NCBI RefSeq assembly: GCF_026343125.1
Contig: NZ_JAPEMB010000001.1
Span: forward strand, 5,027,501-5,091,500
Direction of reading: 5' to 3'
Length of the DNA stretch: 64,000 nucleotides
Source: Streptomyces sp. NBC_00094
GTDB lineage: Bacteria; Actinomycetota; Actinomycetes; Streptomycetales; Streptomycetaceae
Below are positions 33,156-41,862 of this stretch, piece after piece. The first letter of the stretch is position 1; every line of letters begins with the position of its first letter. Below the pieces are notes generated by a model. The model did not search any database. It saw only the letters and a program-made list of their open reading frames with translations, and was not told where the DNA came from. Made by a program: the position numbers and the translations under genes.

Positions 33156-34115
33156 TCAGTCCACCGTCACGTAATCGGGGCCGGAGTAACGGCCGGTAGC
33201 CAGCTTCTGGCGCTGCATCAGCAGGTCGTTGAGCAGGCTGGAGGCGCCGAAGCGGAACCAGTGGTTATCCAGCCAGTCCTCGCCGACGGTCTCGTTGACG
33301 AGCACCAGGAACTTGATCGCTTCCTTGGTGTTGCGGATGCCGCCGGCCGGCTTCACACCGATCTGCACACCGGTCTGCTCGCGGAAGTCGCGCACGGCCT
33401 CCAGCATGAGGAGGGTGTTGGCGGGGGTGGCGTTGACCGCGACCTTGCCGGTCGAGGTCTTGATGAAGTCGGCGCCGGCCATCATGCCGAGCCAGGAGGC
33501 GCGGCGGATGTTGTCGTACGTGGACAGCTCGCCGGTCTCGAAGATCACCTTGAGGCGGGCGCGGTCGCCGCACTCCGCCTTGATCGCGGCGATCTGCTCG
33601 TAGACCTTCAGGTAGTGGCCGGCGAGGAAGGCGCCACGGTCGATGACCATGTCGATCTCGTCGGCGCCGGCCGCGATGGCGTCGGCGGTGTCGGCCAGCT
33701 TCACGGGGAGCGCGGCGCGCCCGGCCGGGAAGGCGGTGGCGACCGAGGCGACCTTGACGCCGGAACCCGCGACGGCGGCCTTGGCGGTGGCCACCATGTC
33801 GGGGTAGACGCAGACGGCGGCGGTCGTCGGGGTCGTGCGGTCGGTCGGATCGGGACGGACTGCCTTGGCGGCGAGCGCCCGGACCTTGCCCGGGGTGTCC
33901 GCGCCTTCGAGCGTCGTCAGGTCGATCATGGAAATGGCCAGGTCGATGGCATAGGCCTTGGCCGTGGTCTTGATCGATCGGGTGCCGAGGGATGCGGCGC
34001 GCGCCTCCAGGCCGACGGCGTCGACGCCGGGCAGCCCGTGGAGGAAGCGGCGCAGCGCACTGTCGGACGCGGTCACGTCGGCGAAAGCGGAAGCTGCGGA
34101 TGCAGTGGTGGGCAT
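33156..34115 (-). CDS. deoC: Deoxyribose-phosphate aldolase
   Basis: A 319-residue class I aldolase that cleaves 2-deoxyribose-5-phosphate to glyceraldehyde-3-phosphate and acetaldehyde. The Schiff-base Lys is Lys219 in ADFIKTSTGK, and the second active Lys is in GVKPAGGIRN. It is of the long form, with an extra N-terminal helix region. ATG 34115 was chosen since it lies just downstream of the operator; the open frame runs on to 34187 through the operator itself. First gene of deoC-ALDH-ALDH-like. Confidence 0.94.
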   Translation of the reverse strand: MPTTASAASAFADVTASDSALRRFLHGLPGVDAVGLEARAASLGTRSIKTTAKAYAIDLAISMIDLTTLEGADTPGKVRALAAKAVRPDPTDRTTPTTAAVCVYPDMVATAKAAVAGSGVKVASVATAFPAGRAALPVKLADTADAIAAGADEIDMVIDRGAFLAGHYLKVYEQIAAIKAECGDRARLKVIFETGELSTYDNIRRASWLGMMAGADFIKTSTGKVAVNATPANTLLMLEAVRDFREQTGVQIGVKPAGGIRNTKEAIKFLVLVNETVGEDWLDNHWFRFGASSLLNDLLMQRQKLATGRYSGPDYVTVD

Positions 34116-34134
34116 GGTCACCAGTCGAGCATAT

Positions 34135-34146
34135 CTACGCGCGTAG
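34135..34146 (-). promoter_or_regulatory. Operator site 5, upstream of deoC
   Basis: A perfect CTACGCGCGTAG, 19 bases before the deoC start. On the minus strand it is followed by ATATGC, so its right end forms a -10-like TAGATA, which places the operator over the promoter. Confidence 0.7.
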
Positions 34147-34391
34147 CGACCTGTACAGGGGACAGGCTTCGCAGAGCCCGAGGTCACAGGCGGGCCGTCG
34201 GCGTGGTGACCCGCACCGGGCGGGTGGGGTGAGCTCCGTCACAGGCCCGTGACATGGAGCGGACAAGTCCTGAATACAAGATCAATAGATTTCTTCTTGC
34301 AGCCAGCCAGACCTCACCGGACACCACGACGGACCGAGAAAAAGCGGCATGCGACTCTCCCATCCACCTGCCTGAATCCACAGGAGTCGTT

Positions 34392-35573
34392 ATGCGCACC
34401 GCCCTTCGCACCGCCATCGCCACCGCCCTCGTCGCGGGCGTCGCGATCACCGCCCCGGCGCTCGCCGCCGGAGCCGCCTTCGCGGCCGACGGTCCGGCCG
34501 CCGTCGCCACCGCCGGTGCGAATCCGTCCGTCCAGCCGTCCGGTCAGCCGTCGGTGGCGCCGTCGGTCCAGCCGTCGGTGGCGCCGACCACCGGGGCTGC
34601 CGCTCAGCCGGCCGCCCAGCCCGCCGCCCAGCCCGCCGCCCAGTCGTCCGCCCAGCCCTCCGCGGCGCCGACCGCGACGGCGTCCTCGGCCCCGTCCACG
34701 AAGCCGACCGGCACGCCCGCCTCCACGGCGCCCCGGCCCGGCTCGCCGGTGATGCTCGGAGCCTGCACCAGTGAGTGGATCATCCCGTCGGTGTTCGGCC
34801 ATGGCTGGACGGTGACCCTCACCAACGACGCGAAGAAGGGCCCGAAGGCCGTCCTCCGGGACTCCGAGGGCAAGATCCAGGGCAGCGCCGACCGGGCGCA
34901 CCCGTTCGACGGCTCCGTCGGTCTCAAGATCACCGGCGTCGACACCCGCACCCCGGGCTTCGGCCAGCGCACCCAGGGGGGCGACACGCCCTTCACGTGG
35001 AGCTCCTTCTCGGAGCTCCCCGCCGACTGCTACGGCGGCCCGCTGCCCGAGCTCTCCGGTCCGGTCAAGATCGGCGACTGCACCGTCCAGGAGGTCATCC
35101 CCGCGGTCTTCGGCCCGAACTGGCGGGTCGTCCTCACCAACGACCTGAAGTGGGGCCCGAAGGCGGTCCTCTTCGACTCCCACGGCAACATCACGGACTT
35201 CGCCAACACCGCCCACCCCGGCCGGAGCCCCTACGGCCTCCGGATCGAGGGCGCGAACACCCCCACCCCCGTCCTCGACCAGCGCACCCAGACCGGTGAC
35301 ACGCCGCAGGAGCGCCGGACCGACTTCCCGAAGCTCCCCGCGGGCTGCGGCGCGAAGGACGCCACCACGGCCCCCACGGGCAACGGCAACACCACCGTCA
35401 ACACCGGGCAGACCTCGGTCATCCCGAAGGGCGGCGTCGCGGCCGGCGCCGAGTTCGGCGGCCCCGCCGACGACTCCACCGCGCTGATCGCGGCCGGTGC
35501 GGGTGCCGCCGCGGTCACCGCCGGCGGGCTCGGCTTCGTCGCCCTGCGCCGCCGGGCCGCCGGCCGCGTCTGA
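34392..35573 (+). CDS. Secreted, C-terminally anchored protein with two repeated domains
   Basis: A 393-residue exported protein. The signal peptide ends near AFAADG (residue 37), then comes an Ala/Gln/Pro/Ser-rich stretch of about 80 residues. Two homologous ~90-residue domains follow, each with a first Cys (GACTSEW / GDCTVQE), IPxVFG, TLTND/VLTND, GPKAVL, QRTQxGDTP and a closing LPAxC. A short linker, one membrane segment (AGAGAAAVTAGGLGFVAL) and RRRAAGRV end the protein. I see no LPxTG or LAxTG motif before the membrane segment. ATG 34392 has AGGAG upstream. A class F sortase gene follows. Family not recognised; the repeated domain pairs one Cys at each end. Confidence 0.8.
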   Translation: MRTALRTAIATALVAGVAITAPALAAGAAFAADGPAAVATAGANPSVQPSGQPSVAPSVQPSVAPTTGAAAQPAAQPAAQPAAQSSAQPSAAPTATASSAPSTKPTGTPASTAPRPGSPVMLGACTSEWIIPSVFGHGWTVTLTNDAKKGPKAVLRDSEGKIQGSADRAHPFDGSVGLKITGVDTRTPGFGQRTQGGDTPFTWSSFSELPADCYGGPLPELSGPVKIGDCTVQEVIPAVFGPNWRVVLTNDLKWGPKAVLFDSHGNITDFANTAHPGRSPYGLRIEGANTPTPVLDQRTQTGDTPQERRTDFPKLPAGCGAKDATTAPTGNGNTTVNTGQTSVIPKGGVAAGAEFGGPADDSTALIAAGAGAAAVTAGGLGFVALRRRAAGRV

Positions 35574-35609
35574 GTCGCCCTGCGCCGCCGGGCCGCCGGT
35601 CGCGTCCGA
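35538..35609. repeat. 36-bp tandem duplication over the stop codon
   Basis: The last 36 bases of the preceding gene, including its TGA (35538-35573), are repeated at 35574-35609 with two changes, one turning TGA into CGA. The duplication would encode a second copy of VALRRRAAGRV. Confidence 0.85.
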
Positions 35610-35662
35610 TCCGTACCGCACGCTCCGCCCCTTGACCCGAGCGCGAGCGCATCACACCCCGA

Positions 35663-35695
35663 GGCCGGTCGCCGCATCCCACGCGGCGGCCGGCC
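35663..35695 (+). terminator. Terminator-like hairpin
   Basis: Arms GGCCGGTCGCCGC (35663-35675) and GCGGCGGCCGGCC (35683-35695) pair with one mismatch, between the surface protein and the sortase genes. Confidence 0.6.
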
Positions 35696-35757
35696 GCACC
35701 CCGTACATCCCGTAGCCCGCGTACCTGCCGTACCTCTTCTCTGTCCGAAGGCCGCCC

Positions 35758-36402
35758 GTGAACCGTCGCCGTCACCCCGCCCGTACCGCCACCGCTCCCG
35801 CCCTCCTCCTCGCCGCCCTCGTCGCGCTCACCGGCTGTTCCGTCGGGGCCGCGTCCGAGACCCCGCCCGCGCGGATCTCCCAGGCCACCACCGCGCCCGC
35901 GCCGGCGCCGGCGAAGAGCGCCGGGCCCGTGACGCCGCTCGCGCGTTCGCTGCCCGTCCGGGTCCGGGTGCCCGCCGCCGGGGTCGACACCGGGCCGGTC
36001 CTGCGGCTGGGGCTCGCCGCCGACGGCACCGTCGAGGTGCCCTCGGTCGCGGACGCCGACCGCGTCGGCTGGTACGACAAGGGCGTCACGCCCGGCGAGA
36101 CCGGCCCCGCCGTCCTCATCGGCCACTTCGACACGGCCCGCGGTCCGGCCGTCCTCAAGAACGTCTCGCGCGTCCGGGTCGGCGACGAGATCGCCGTGAC
36201 CCGCGCCGACGGCAAGGTCGCCGTCTTCCGGATCAGGGAGCTGGAGCAGGTCGACAAGAAGACCTTCCCGACCGCCAAGGTGTACGGCGACACCACGCGC
36301 CCCGAGCTCCGGCTCGTCACCTGCGGCGGGGAGCTCGTCGACGGCCACCGCCCCGACAACATCATTCTGTACGCGGATCTCGTCGCCACGCGGGCCGCCT
36401 GA
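35758..36402 (+). CDS. Class F sortase (catalytic residues present)
   Basis: A 214-residue cysteine transpeptidase of the class F type. It has an N-terminal lipobox-like ALTGC (Cys27) or signal anchor, a Pro/Ala linker and the sortase barrel from about residue 65. The triad is complete: His123 in LIGHFDT, Cys189 in LVTCGG and an Arg in GHRPDNIILYA. It would link or trim surface proteins at the wall. GTG start at 35758 with GAAGG upstream. Unlike the sortase-like gene at 47027, this one should be active. Confidence 0.86.
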   Translation: MNRRRHPARTATAPALLLAALVALTGCSVGAASETPPARISQATTAPAPAPAKSAGPVTPLARSLPVRVRVPAAGVDTGPVLRLGLAADGTVEVPSVADADRVGWYDKGVTPGETGPAVLIGHFDTARGPAVLKNVSRVRVGDEIAVTRADGKVAVFRIRELEQVDKKTFPTAKVYGDTTRPELRLVTCGGELVDGHRPDNIILYADLVATRAA

Positions 36403-36436
36403 GCCGCCACCGGCCCGCTGAGGCAGAATCGGCGGC

Positions 36437-37123
36437 ATGACGACCCCGGAGCCGACCCCCGAGCCGACCCCCGAGCCGACCCCCGAGCCCACCCCCGGTC
36501 AGCCGGCGGCCGAGCCGCAGTTCGCCGACCGTGTCTTCCGTTCGCCCCTCGGGATCGCGAGCGGGGTGTTCCTGCTGGTCCTCGCGGCGCTGTTCGGTGG
36601 CGACGCGCTGATCCGCGGTGAGGGCCGGTCGCCCTGGATCGCGCTCGCGGGGTTCATCCTCGCCGTCCCGCTGATCGTCGCCTTCACGATCCGGCCAGCC
36701 GTGTACGCCAACGACCACCGGCTCCGGATCCGCAACCCGTTCCGGACGATCACGCTGCCCTGGGCCTCCGTCGCCGACGTCCGCGCCGGGTACTCCAGCG
36801 AGGTCCTCACCCAGGACGGCGCCACCTACCAGCTGTGGGCCATCCCCGTCTCGCTGCGGCAGCGGAAGAAGGCGGCGCGACGGGCCGCCCGCGCCTCGCA
36901 GGACGACCCCCACGGCCGTACCTCCGCCACCGCCGACGTACGGGACAGCGGCTCCCGGTCCGCGTCGTCCGACCAGACCGTGGCCGATCTGCGCGAGCTC
37001 GCCGAGCGCCACGCGGGGAACCCGGGCGCGCAGGGCGAGCCGAAGGTGCGCTGGGCGTACGAGATCGTCGGCCCCGCGGTTGCCGGGCTGCTGCTCCTCG
37101 TGATCCTGATCGCGACGGGCTGA
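36437..37123 (+). CDS. PH-domain-like membrane protein
   Basis: A 228-residue protein. The N-terminal tail is a TPEP repeat from a 12-bp DNA repeat. Two hydrophobic segments follow (IASGVFLLVLAALFG and WIALAGFILAVPLIVAF), then a bacterial PH-like domain (YANDHRLRIRNPFRTITLPW, typical of this group), a polar stretch and a C-terminal membrane segment (VAGLLLLVILIATG). This family is common in actinomycetes with unknown role. ATG 36437. Confidence 0.75.
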   Translation: MTTPEPTPEPTPEPTPEPTPGQPAAEPQFADRVFRSPLGIASGVFLLVLAALFGGDALIRGEGRSPWIALAGFILAVPLIVAFTIRPAVYANDHRLRIRNPFRTITLPWASVADVRAGYSSEVLTQDGATYQLWAIPVSLRQRKKAARRAARASQDDPHGRTSATADVRDSGSRSASSDQTVADLRELAERHAGNPGAQGEPKVRWAYEIVGPAVAGLLLLVILIATG

Positions 37124-37273
37124 CGAGCCCTGAGGGCCGTCTCCGTTCCGTGCCCCCGGACGGTGTCTTAGGGGCAACCGTCCGGTGAAGCGTGGAACCG
37201 GCAAATGGTTTACTGCCCAACCTTCACCCCTGTCTCATAGATTGCGCTTGCCGAGACTGTGGGGGTGGGGGCG

Positions 37274-37645
37274 ATGACCAAGGACACCGGTGTGTCCGGG
37301 ACGCGTTGTCTGGTCGACTTAGGGACCGACGGGCGGTACGGGTGGCGACTCGTCGCCCAGAACGGGCGGGTCGTCGCGCGGTCGGGGGGCTGCCACGACG
37401 ACCATGCCGCATGCCGGGACGCCTTCCTGGCCCTGTGCGCCGGCCACGCGGTCATGGCCGGCGGGGTGCAGCACACCGCCGGCGGCAACGGCTGGGTCTG
37501 GCTGCTGCGCGACGCAGAGGGGCGGATCGCCGCCCTCTCCGGCCGCTCCTACGAGCGGCACTCCACCTGCCGGACCGCCTATCAACGCTTCCGGGCGCTG
37601 CTGGCCGCCGAAGGGCAGCGCTGGACGGCAACCACCGTATGGTGA
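37274..37645 (+). CDS. DUF1508 (YegP)-like small protein
   Basis: A 123-residue protein with two copies of a ~45-residue motif: GWRLVAQNGRVVARSGG and WVWLLRDAEGRIAALSGR, each followed by a helix with AxCRDAF / TCRTAY. This is the pattern of DUF1508/YegP proteins. Start ATG 37274 has a GGGGG tract upstream; GTG 37259 is an alternative. It precedes the pst-like genes by 78 bases and may be unrelated to them. Confidence 0.65.
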   Translation: MTKDTGVSGTRCLVDLGTDGRYGWRLVAQNGRVVARSGGCHDDHAACRDAFLALCAGHAVMAGGVQHTAGGNGWVWLLRDAEGRIAALSGRSYERHSTCRTAYQRFRALLAAEGQRWTATTVW

Positions 37646-37723
37646 ACGGAAGTTGCCCCGCGCACTCCCCTCGTTCACGTCTCGTGGCGCGCATGTCAAC
37701 CGGGCCGGACTTACGTCCTTCCC

Positions 37724-38779
37724 GTGACGACCGAGACCCTTGAGCCGCCGCCCGGACCGCCGCCGGGCAGACCGCCGTCCGGCAGGCCGGCGGACCCGCC
37801 GCCGGACACACCGAGACGGCTCCACGCCGACCCCGGCCTTCCCGACCGGGTCTTCCGCGCCGTCGCCCGAACCGGCGGCGGTCTCGTCCTCGCGGTCATG
37901 CTCCTCGTCGGCGGCTTCCTGCTCCACCGCGCCTGGCAGGCCCTCGACCGCGCGGGGCCCTCCTTCCTCACCACCGAGAGCTGGGAGCCGGACGCCGGAC
38001 GCTTCGGGATCGCCGCCGTCCTGCTCGGCACCGTCCTCATCGCCCTCGTCGCGATCATCGTCGCCGTGCCGCTCGCCACCGGCGCCGCGCTCTACATCTC
38101 CGAGTACGCCGCGCCCCGGCTGCGCCGCACGCTCGTCTCCACCGTCGACCTGATGGCCGCCGTGCCGTCTGTCGTCTACGGCCTGTGGGGCGTCTTCTGG
38201 CTGGAGGAGTCGATCCTCCCGATCGCCCGCTGGATCTCCGCCCACCTCGGCTGGATCCCGTTCCTCCGGGTCGACGGAGCCGACCCGGACGACCCGCTCG
38301 CGCCGCCCACCGTCTACACCTCGTCGACCTTCGTCGCCGGACTCGTCGTCGCGATGATGGTCGCGCCCATCATCTGCTCGATCATGCGAGAGGTCTTCTC
38401 CCAGGCCCCGGCCGGCGAACGCGAGGGCGCCTACGCGCTCGGCGCCACCCGCTGGGGAATGATCCGCAGCGTCGTCCTGCCCTTCGGCCGGGGCGGCATG
38501 ATCGGCGGCACCATGCTCGGCCTCGGTCGTGCCCTCGGCGAGACCATCGCCGTCTACATGGTCATCTCGCAGGTCTTCACCATCCAGTGGCACGTCCTGC
38601 AGACCGGTACGAGTTCGGTGTCCTCCCTCATCGCCCTGCGCTACGGCGAGGCCACCCCCTTCGGCATGTCCGCGCTCATGGCCGCCGGCTTCGCGCTCTT
38701 CGTCATGACCCTGATCGTCAACTTCGCCGCCTCGTCCATCGTCGCCCGCAGCCGCTCCGGCGCCTCCAGCGACGCGTAA
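37724..38779 (+). CDS. pstC: Pst-like ABC transporter permease (PstC type)
   Basis: A 351-residue permease with a Pro-rich N-terminal tail (about 45 residues) and six membrane segments. It matches the PstC type: YISEYAAPRLRRTL, LMAAVPSVVYGLWG, the coupling loop EGAYALGATRWGMIRSVVLP and LGRALGETIAVYMVI. First gene of an ~11-kb block with PstA, three Pst-type binding proteins and PstB. No phoU follows. GTG start at 37724, with no clear ribosome site. Confidence 0.9.
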   Translation: MTTETLEPPPGPPPGRPPSGRPADPPPDTPRRLHADPGLPDRVFRAVARTGGGLVLAVMLLVGGFLLHRAWQALDRAGPSFLTTESWEPDAGRFGIAAVLLGTVLIALVAIIVAVPLATGAALYISEYAAPRLRRTLVSTVDLMAAVPSVVYGLWGVFWLEESILPIARWISAHLGWIPFLRVDGADPDDPLAPPTVYTSSTFVAGLVVAMMVAPIICSIMREVFSQAPAGEREGAYALGATRWGMIRSVVLPFGRGGMIGGTMLGLGRALGETIAVYMVISQVFTIQWHVLQTGTSSVSSLIALRYGEATPFGMSALMAAGFALFVMTLIVNFAASSIVARSRSGASSDA

Positions 38780-38791
38780 GGGGACAAGAAC

Positions 38792-39994
38792 ATGACCATC
38801 GCCCCCGAGCGGCCACGGCTGAGCACGCCCGCCGTACCGCCCCCGTCGTCGCCCGGACCCGAGCGGCGGCGCGGCACCGGCGGCCCGCGCGCCACCGACG
38901 TGTACGCCCTGCTCGGCGCCGCGGCCGCCTCGCTCGCCCTCACCTGGTTGCTCTTCGCCCGTCTCCTGCCCTTCAGCGGCGCCGTCGGCTTCGTCCTCGT
39001 CGCGTACGTCCTCTTCCTCGGGCTCTACGCGCTCCTCGTCTCCTTCGACGAGGACGGGCCCGCCGTACGGGACCGGATCGCCGGCGTCGTCGTGCGGAGC
39101 CTGGGGCTCGTCCTGCTCGCCGTCCTCGTCTTCGTCGTCGCCTTCACCCTGTGGGAGGGCCGCGAGGCCCTCGTCCACCTCAACTTCTTCACCGAGGACA
39201 TGAGCCTCGCGGGCCCCCTCGAGCCCCTCGACGTCGGCGGCATCCTGCACGCCGTGGTCGGCACCCTCGAACAGGTCGGGATCGCGCTCGCGCTCACCGT
39301 GCCCGCCGGGATCGTCTGCGCGGTCTTCCTCACCGAGGTACCCGGCCCCTTCGCGCGCCTGGTCCGCACGATCGTCGAGGCCATGACGGCGCTGCCGTCG
39401 ATCGTCGCCGGCCTGTTCGTCTACGCGACCGTCATCCTCGCCCTGGGCACCGAGCGTTCCGGCTTCGCCGCCTCGCTCGCCCTCTCCGTGATGATGCTCC
39501 CGATCATCATCCGCGCCGCCGACGTCGTCATCCGGCTCGTCCCCGGCACGCTGCGGGAGGCCTCGTACGCCATGGGGTCCTCGCGCTGGCGCACGGTCTG
39601 GCACGTCGTCCTGCCGACCGCCCGCTCCGGCCTCACCACCGCCGTCATCCTCGGCACCGCGCGCGGGGTGGGGGAGACCTCGCCGGTGCTGCTGACCGCC
39701 GGCTTCACCGCCGAGCTGAACGCCCTGCCGACCTCCGGCGCCCAGGTCTCCCTGCCGCTCGCCACCTTCGAGCTCGTCAAGTCACCCGAACCGAACATGA
39801 TCGCCCGCGGCTTCGGCACCGCCGCCGTCCTCATGCTGCTCGTCCTGTTCCTCTTCGTCCTCGCCCGGATCGCGGGCGGGCGCGGCCAGGGACGGCTGAC
39901 GAAGCGCCAGGAGCGGCGCCAGGCCGCCGCGTCCCGGAAGGGCGCGGCCCGTGCGGCCGGATCCGTACCCGCACCGTCGAGGAGTACGCCGTGA
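38792..39994 (+). CDS. pstA: Pst-like ABC transporter permease (PstA type)
   Basis: A 400-residue permease. The C-terminal 270 residues are PstA-like: TEVPGPFARLVRTIVEAM, ALPSIVAGLF, the coupling loop EASYAMGSSRWRTVWHVVLP and GVGETSPVLLTAG. Extra hydrophobic segments lie near residues 38-85 ahead of the standard fold, and the tail is basic. ATG 38792. Its stop overlaps the next start (GTGA), so the permease and the anchored binding protein are translated together. Confidence 0.9.
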   Translation: MTIAPERPRLSTPAVPPPSSPGPERRRGTGGPRATDVYALLGAAAASLALTWLLFARLLPFSGAVGFVLVAYVLFLGLYALLVSFDEDGPAVRDRIAGVVVRSLGLVLLAVLVFVVAFTLWEGREALVHLNFFTEDMSLAGPLEPLDVGGILHAVVGTLEQVGIALALTVPAGIVCAVFLTEVPGPFARLVRTIVEAMTALPSIVAGLFVYATVILALGTERSGFAASLALSVMMLPIIIRAADVVIRLVPGTLREASYAMGSSRWRTVWHVVLPTARSGLTTAVILGTARGVGETSPVLLTAGFTAELNALPTSGAQVSLPLATFELVKSPEPNMIARGFGTAAVLMLLVLFLFVLARIAGGRGQGRLTKRQERRQAAASRKGAARAAGSVPAPSRSTP

Positions 39995-41862
39995 GACCCG
40001 TGACCGCCACCCGCAGCCTCCTGGGGATCGCCGCCGCCCTGTGCGCGCTGCTCGCCCTCCTCGTCCACCCGCCCGCCGCCCAGGCCGCCGGATACACCAA
40101 GATCACCGGATCCGGCTCGACCTGGAGCTCCAACGCCGTCGAGCAGTGGCGCCGCAACATCGGCGCCAACATCGGACTGACCGTCAACTTCAACGCCAAC
40201 GGCTCCTCCCAGGGCCGCGAGCAGTTCAAGAACGGCACCGTCGACTTCGCCGTCTCCGAGATCCCGTACGGCCTCAAGGACGGCAACGCCACCGACGTAC
40301 CGCCGAGCCGCGGCTACGCCTACATGCCGATCGTCGCCGGCGGCACCGCCTTCATGTACAACCTCCGGATCGGCGGCCGGCAGGTCACCAACCTGCGCCT
40401 CTCCGGCTCCGTCCTGGCCCGGATCTTCACCGGGCAGCTGACCATGTGGAACGCGCCCGAGATCAAGGCCGACAACCCCGGCCTCACCCTCCCCGCCCGC
40501 CGCATCGTCCCCGTCGTGCGCTCCGACGGCTCCGGCACGACCGCCCAGTTCACCACCTGGCTCGCCAAGGAGCACAGCGCGGTCTGGGACGACCACTGCC
40601 GACGCGCGGGCCGCCAGGTGCCCTGCGGCATGACCTCGTACTTCCCCGTCGTGCCAGGCGCCACGGCCGTCGCCAAGTCCGGCTCGCTCGGGGTCTCCGC
40701 GCACGTCCGGCAGCCGCAGGGCGAAGGAGCCATCACCTACGTCGAGTACTCGTACGCGGTGAACGCCCACTTCCCGGTCGCCAAGATCCTCAACGCCTCC
40801 GGGTACTACGTCGAGCCGACCGCCGCCGGTGTCGCCGTCGCCCTCCTCCGGGCCCGGATCAACGAGGACAGGAGCTCGACCGACTACCTGACCCAGATCC
40901 TCGACGACGTCTACCGATCCACCGACCGGCGCGGCTACCCGCTCTCCAGCTACAGCTACATGGTCGTCCCCACCACCGAGACAGCCCCGCACACCACGGA
41001 GAAGGGCCGCTCACTCGGCACCTTCGCCCGCTACTTCCTCTGCGAGGGCCAGCAGCAGGCCGAGGAGCTCGGCTACTCGCCGCTGCCCAGGAACCTCGTC
41101 CAGGCGGGCTTCGAACAGGTCCGCCGGATACCCGGGGCGCCCACCGGCGCCGTCGACCTCTCCGACTGCCGCAACCCCACCTTCTCGGCGGACGGCACCA
41201 ACACCCTCGCCAGGAACGCGCCGATGCCGAAGGACTGTGACAAGCGCGGGGCGACCCAGTGCGCCGACGGCACGGGCGGCGCGCGCGGCACGAGCACGCA
41301 CGTGAACAACGGCGGGACGGGCGGGGCCGGGACGGCCACGGGCGGCTCCGGCTCGGGCTCCTCGACGGGCGGGACCGGCGGTACGGGTTCGGGCTCCGGA
41401 TCCTCGACCGGCGGAGGCGGCGGTACGGGCTCAGCCACCGGCGGCACCGGCACCGGCAGAGGTACCGGTTCGGGCTCCGGGTCCTCGACGGGCGGGAGCG
41501 GTACGGCTTCGGGCTCGGGTTCCGCCACCGGCGGAGGCGGTACGGGTTCGGGCTCCGGCCACGCGGCCGGCGGGGTCGCCACGGCCGGGACCGGCGGCGC
41601 GGTCGTCGACCCCGACACCGGCGAGGTCCTCACCGGGGCAGCCGACGGCGGCGGCACGGGCGGCGGCACGGGCACCGGACAGGACTCCGGCGGCGGCATG
41701 ATCGTCGGCACCCCCGTCACCCTCGCCGCCGACACCGGCGCCGGACTGCGCGGGCTGCTCATGGCCCTCTCCGCCGTTCTGCTGCTCGCCACCGTCATCG
41801 CACCCCCGCTCGTCGGCCGTGCCCTCGCGGCCCGCTCCCGGCGCGACGGAGGCACCCGATGA
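39991..41862 (+). CDS. Membrane-anchored PstS-like binding protein with long Gly/Ser/Thr linker
   Basis: A 623-residue exported protein. A signal peptide (LLGIAAALCALLALLVH...AQA) is followed by a PstS-type domain of about 390 residues with GSGSTWSSNAVEQWRR and RSDGSGTTAQFTTWL. The position of the phosphate-binding Asp (SDAP in classical PstS) reads SEIP. A linker at about 426-575 is almost only Gly, Ser, Thr and Ala. The C terminus has LAADTG (578-583), a membrane segment (about 585-610) and ARSRRDGG, a near-match to a class E sorting signal. There is no lipobox: attachment is at the C terminus, the reverse of normal Gram-positive binding proteins. GTG 39991. Confidence 0.85.
   Translation: MRPVTATRSLLGIAAALCALLALLVHPPAAQAAGYTKITGSGSTWSSNAVEQWRRNIGANIGLTVNFNANGSSQGREQFKNGTVDFAVSEIPYGLKDGNATDVPPSRGYAYMPIVAGGTAFMYNLRIGGRQVTNLRLSGSVLARIFTGQLTMWNAPEIKADNPGLTLPARRIVPVVRSDGSGTTAQFTTWLAKEHSAVWDDHCRRAGRQVPCGMTSYFPVVPGATAVAKSGSLGVSAHVRQPQGEGAITYVEYSYAVNAHFPVAKILNASGYYVEPTAAGVAVALLRARINEDRSSTDYLTQILDDVYRSTDRRGYPLSSYSYMVVPTTETAPHTTEKGRSLGTFARYFLCEGQQQAEELGYSPLPRNLVQAGFEQVRRIPGAPTGAVDLSDCRNPTFSADGTNTLARNAPMPKDCDKRGATQCADGTGGARGTSTHVNNGGTGGAGTATGGSGSGSSTGGTGGTGSGSGSSTGGGGGTGSATGGTGTGRGTGSGSGSSTGGSGTASGSGSATGGGGTGSGSGHAAGGVATAGTGGAVVDPDTGEVLTGAADGGGTGGGTGTGQDSGGGMIVGTPVTLAADTGAGLRGLLMALSAVLLLATVIAPPLVGRALAARSRRDGGTR

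Noticed and set aside
37673..37705. Possible PhoP box upstream of the Pst-like operon (GTTCAC-led 11-bp units)
   Set aside because: Only the first unit (GTTCACGTCTC) matches the known GTTCACC repeat well; the next two do not. The evidence is too weak to call, although PhoP control would be of interest.
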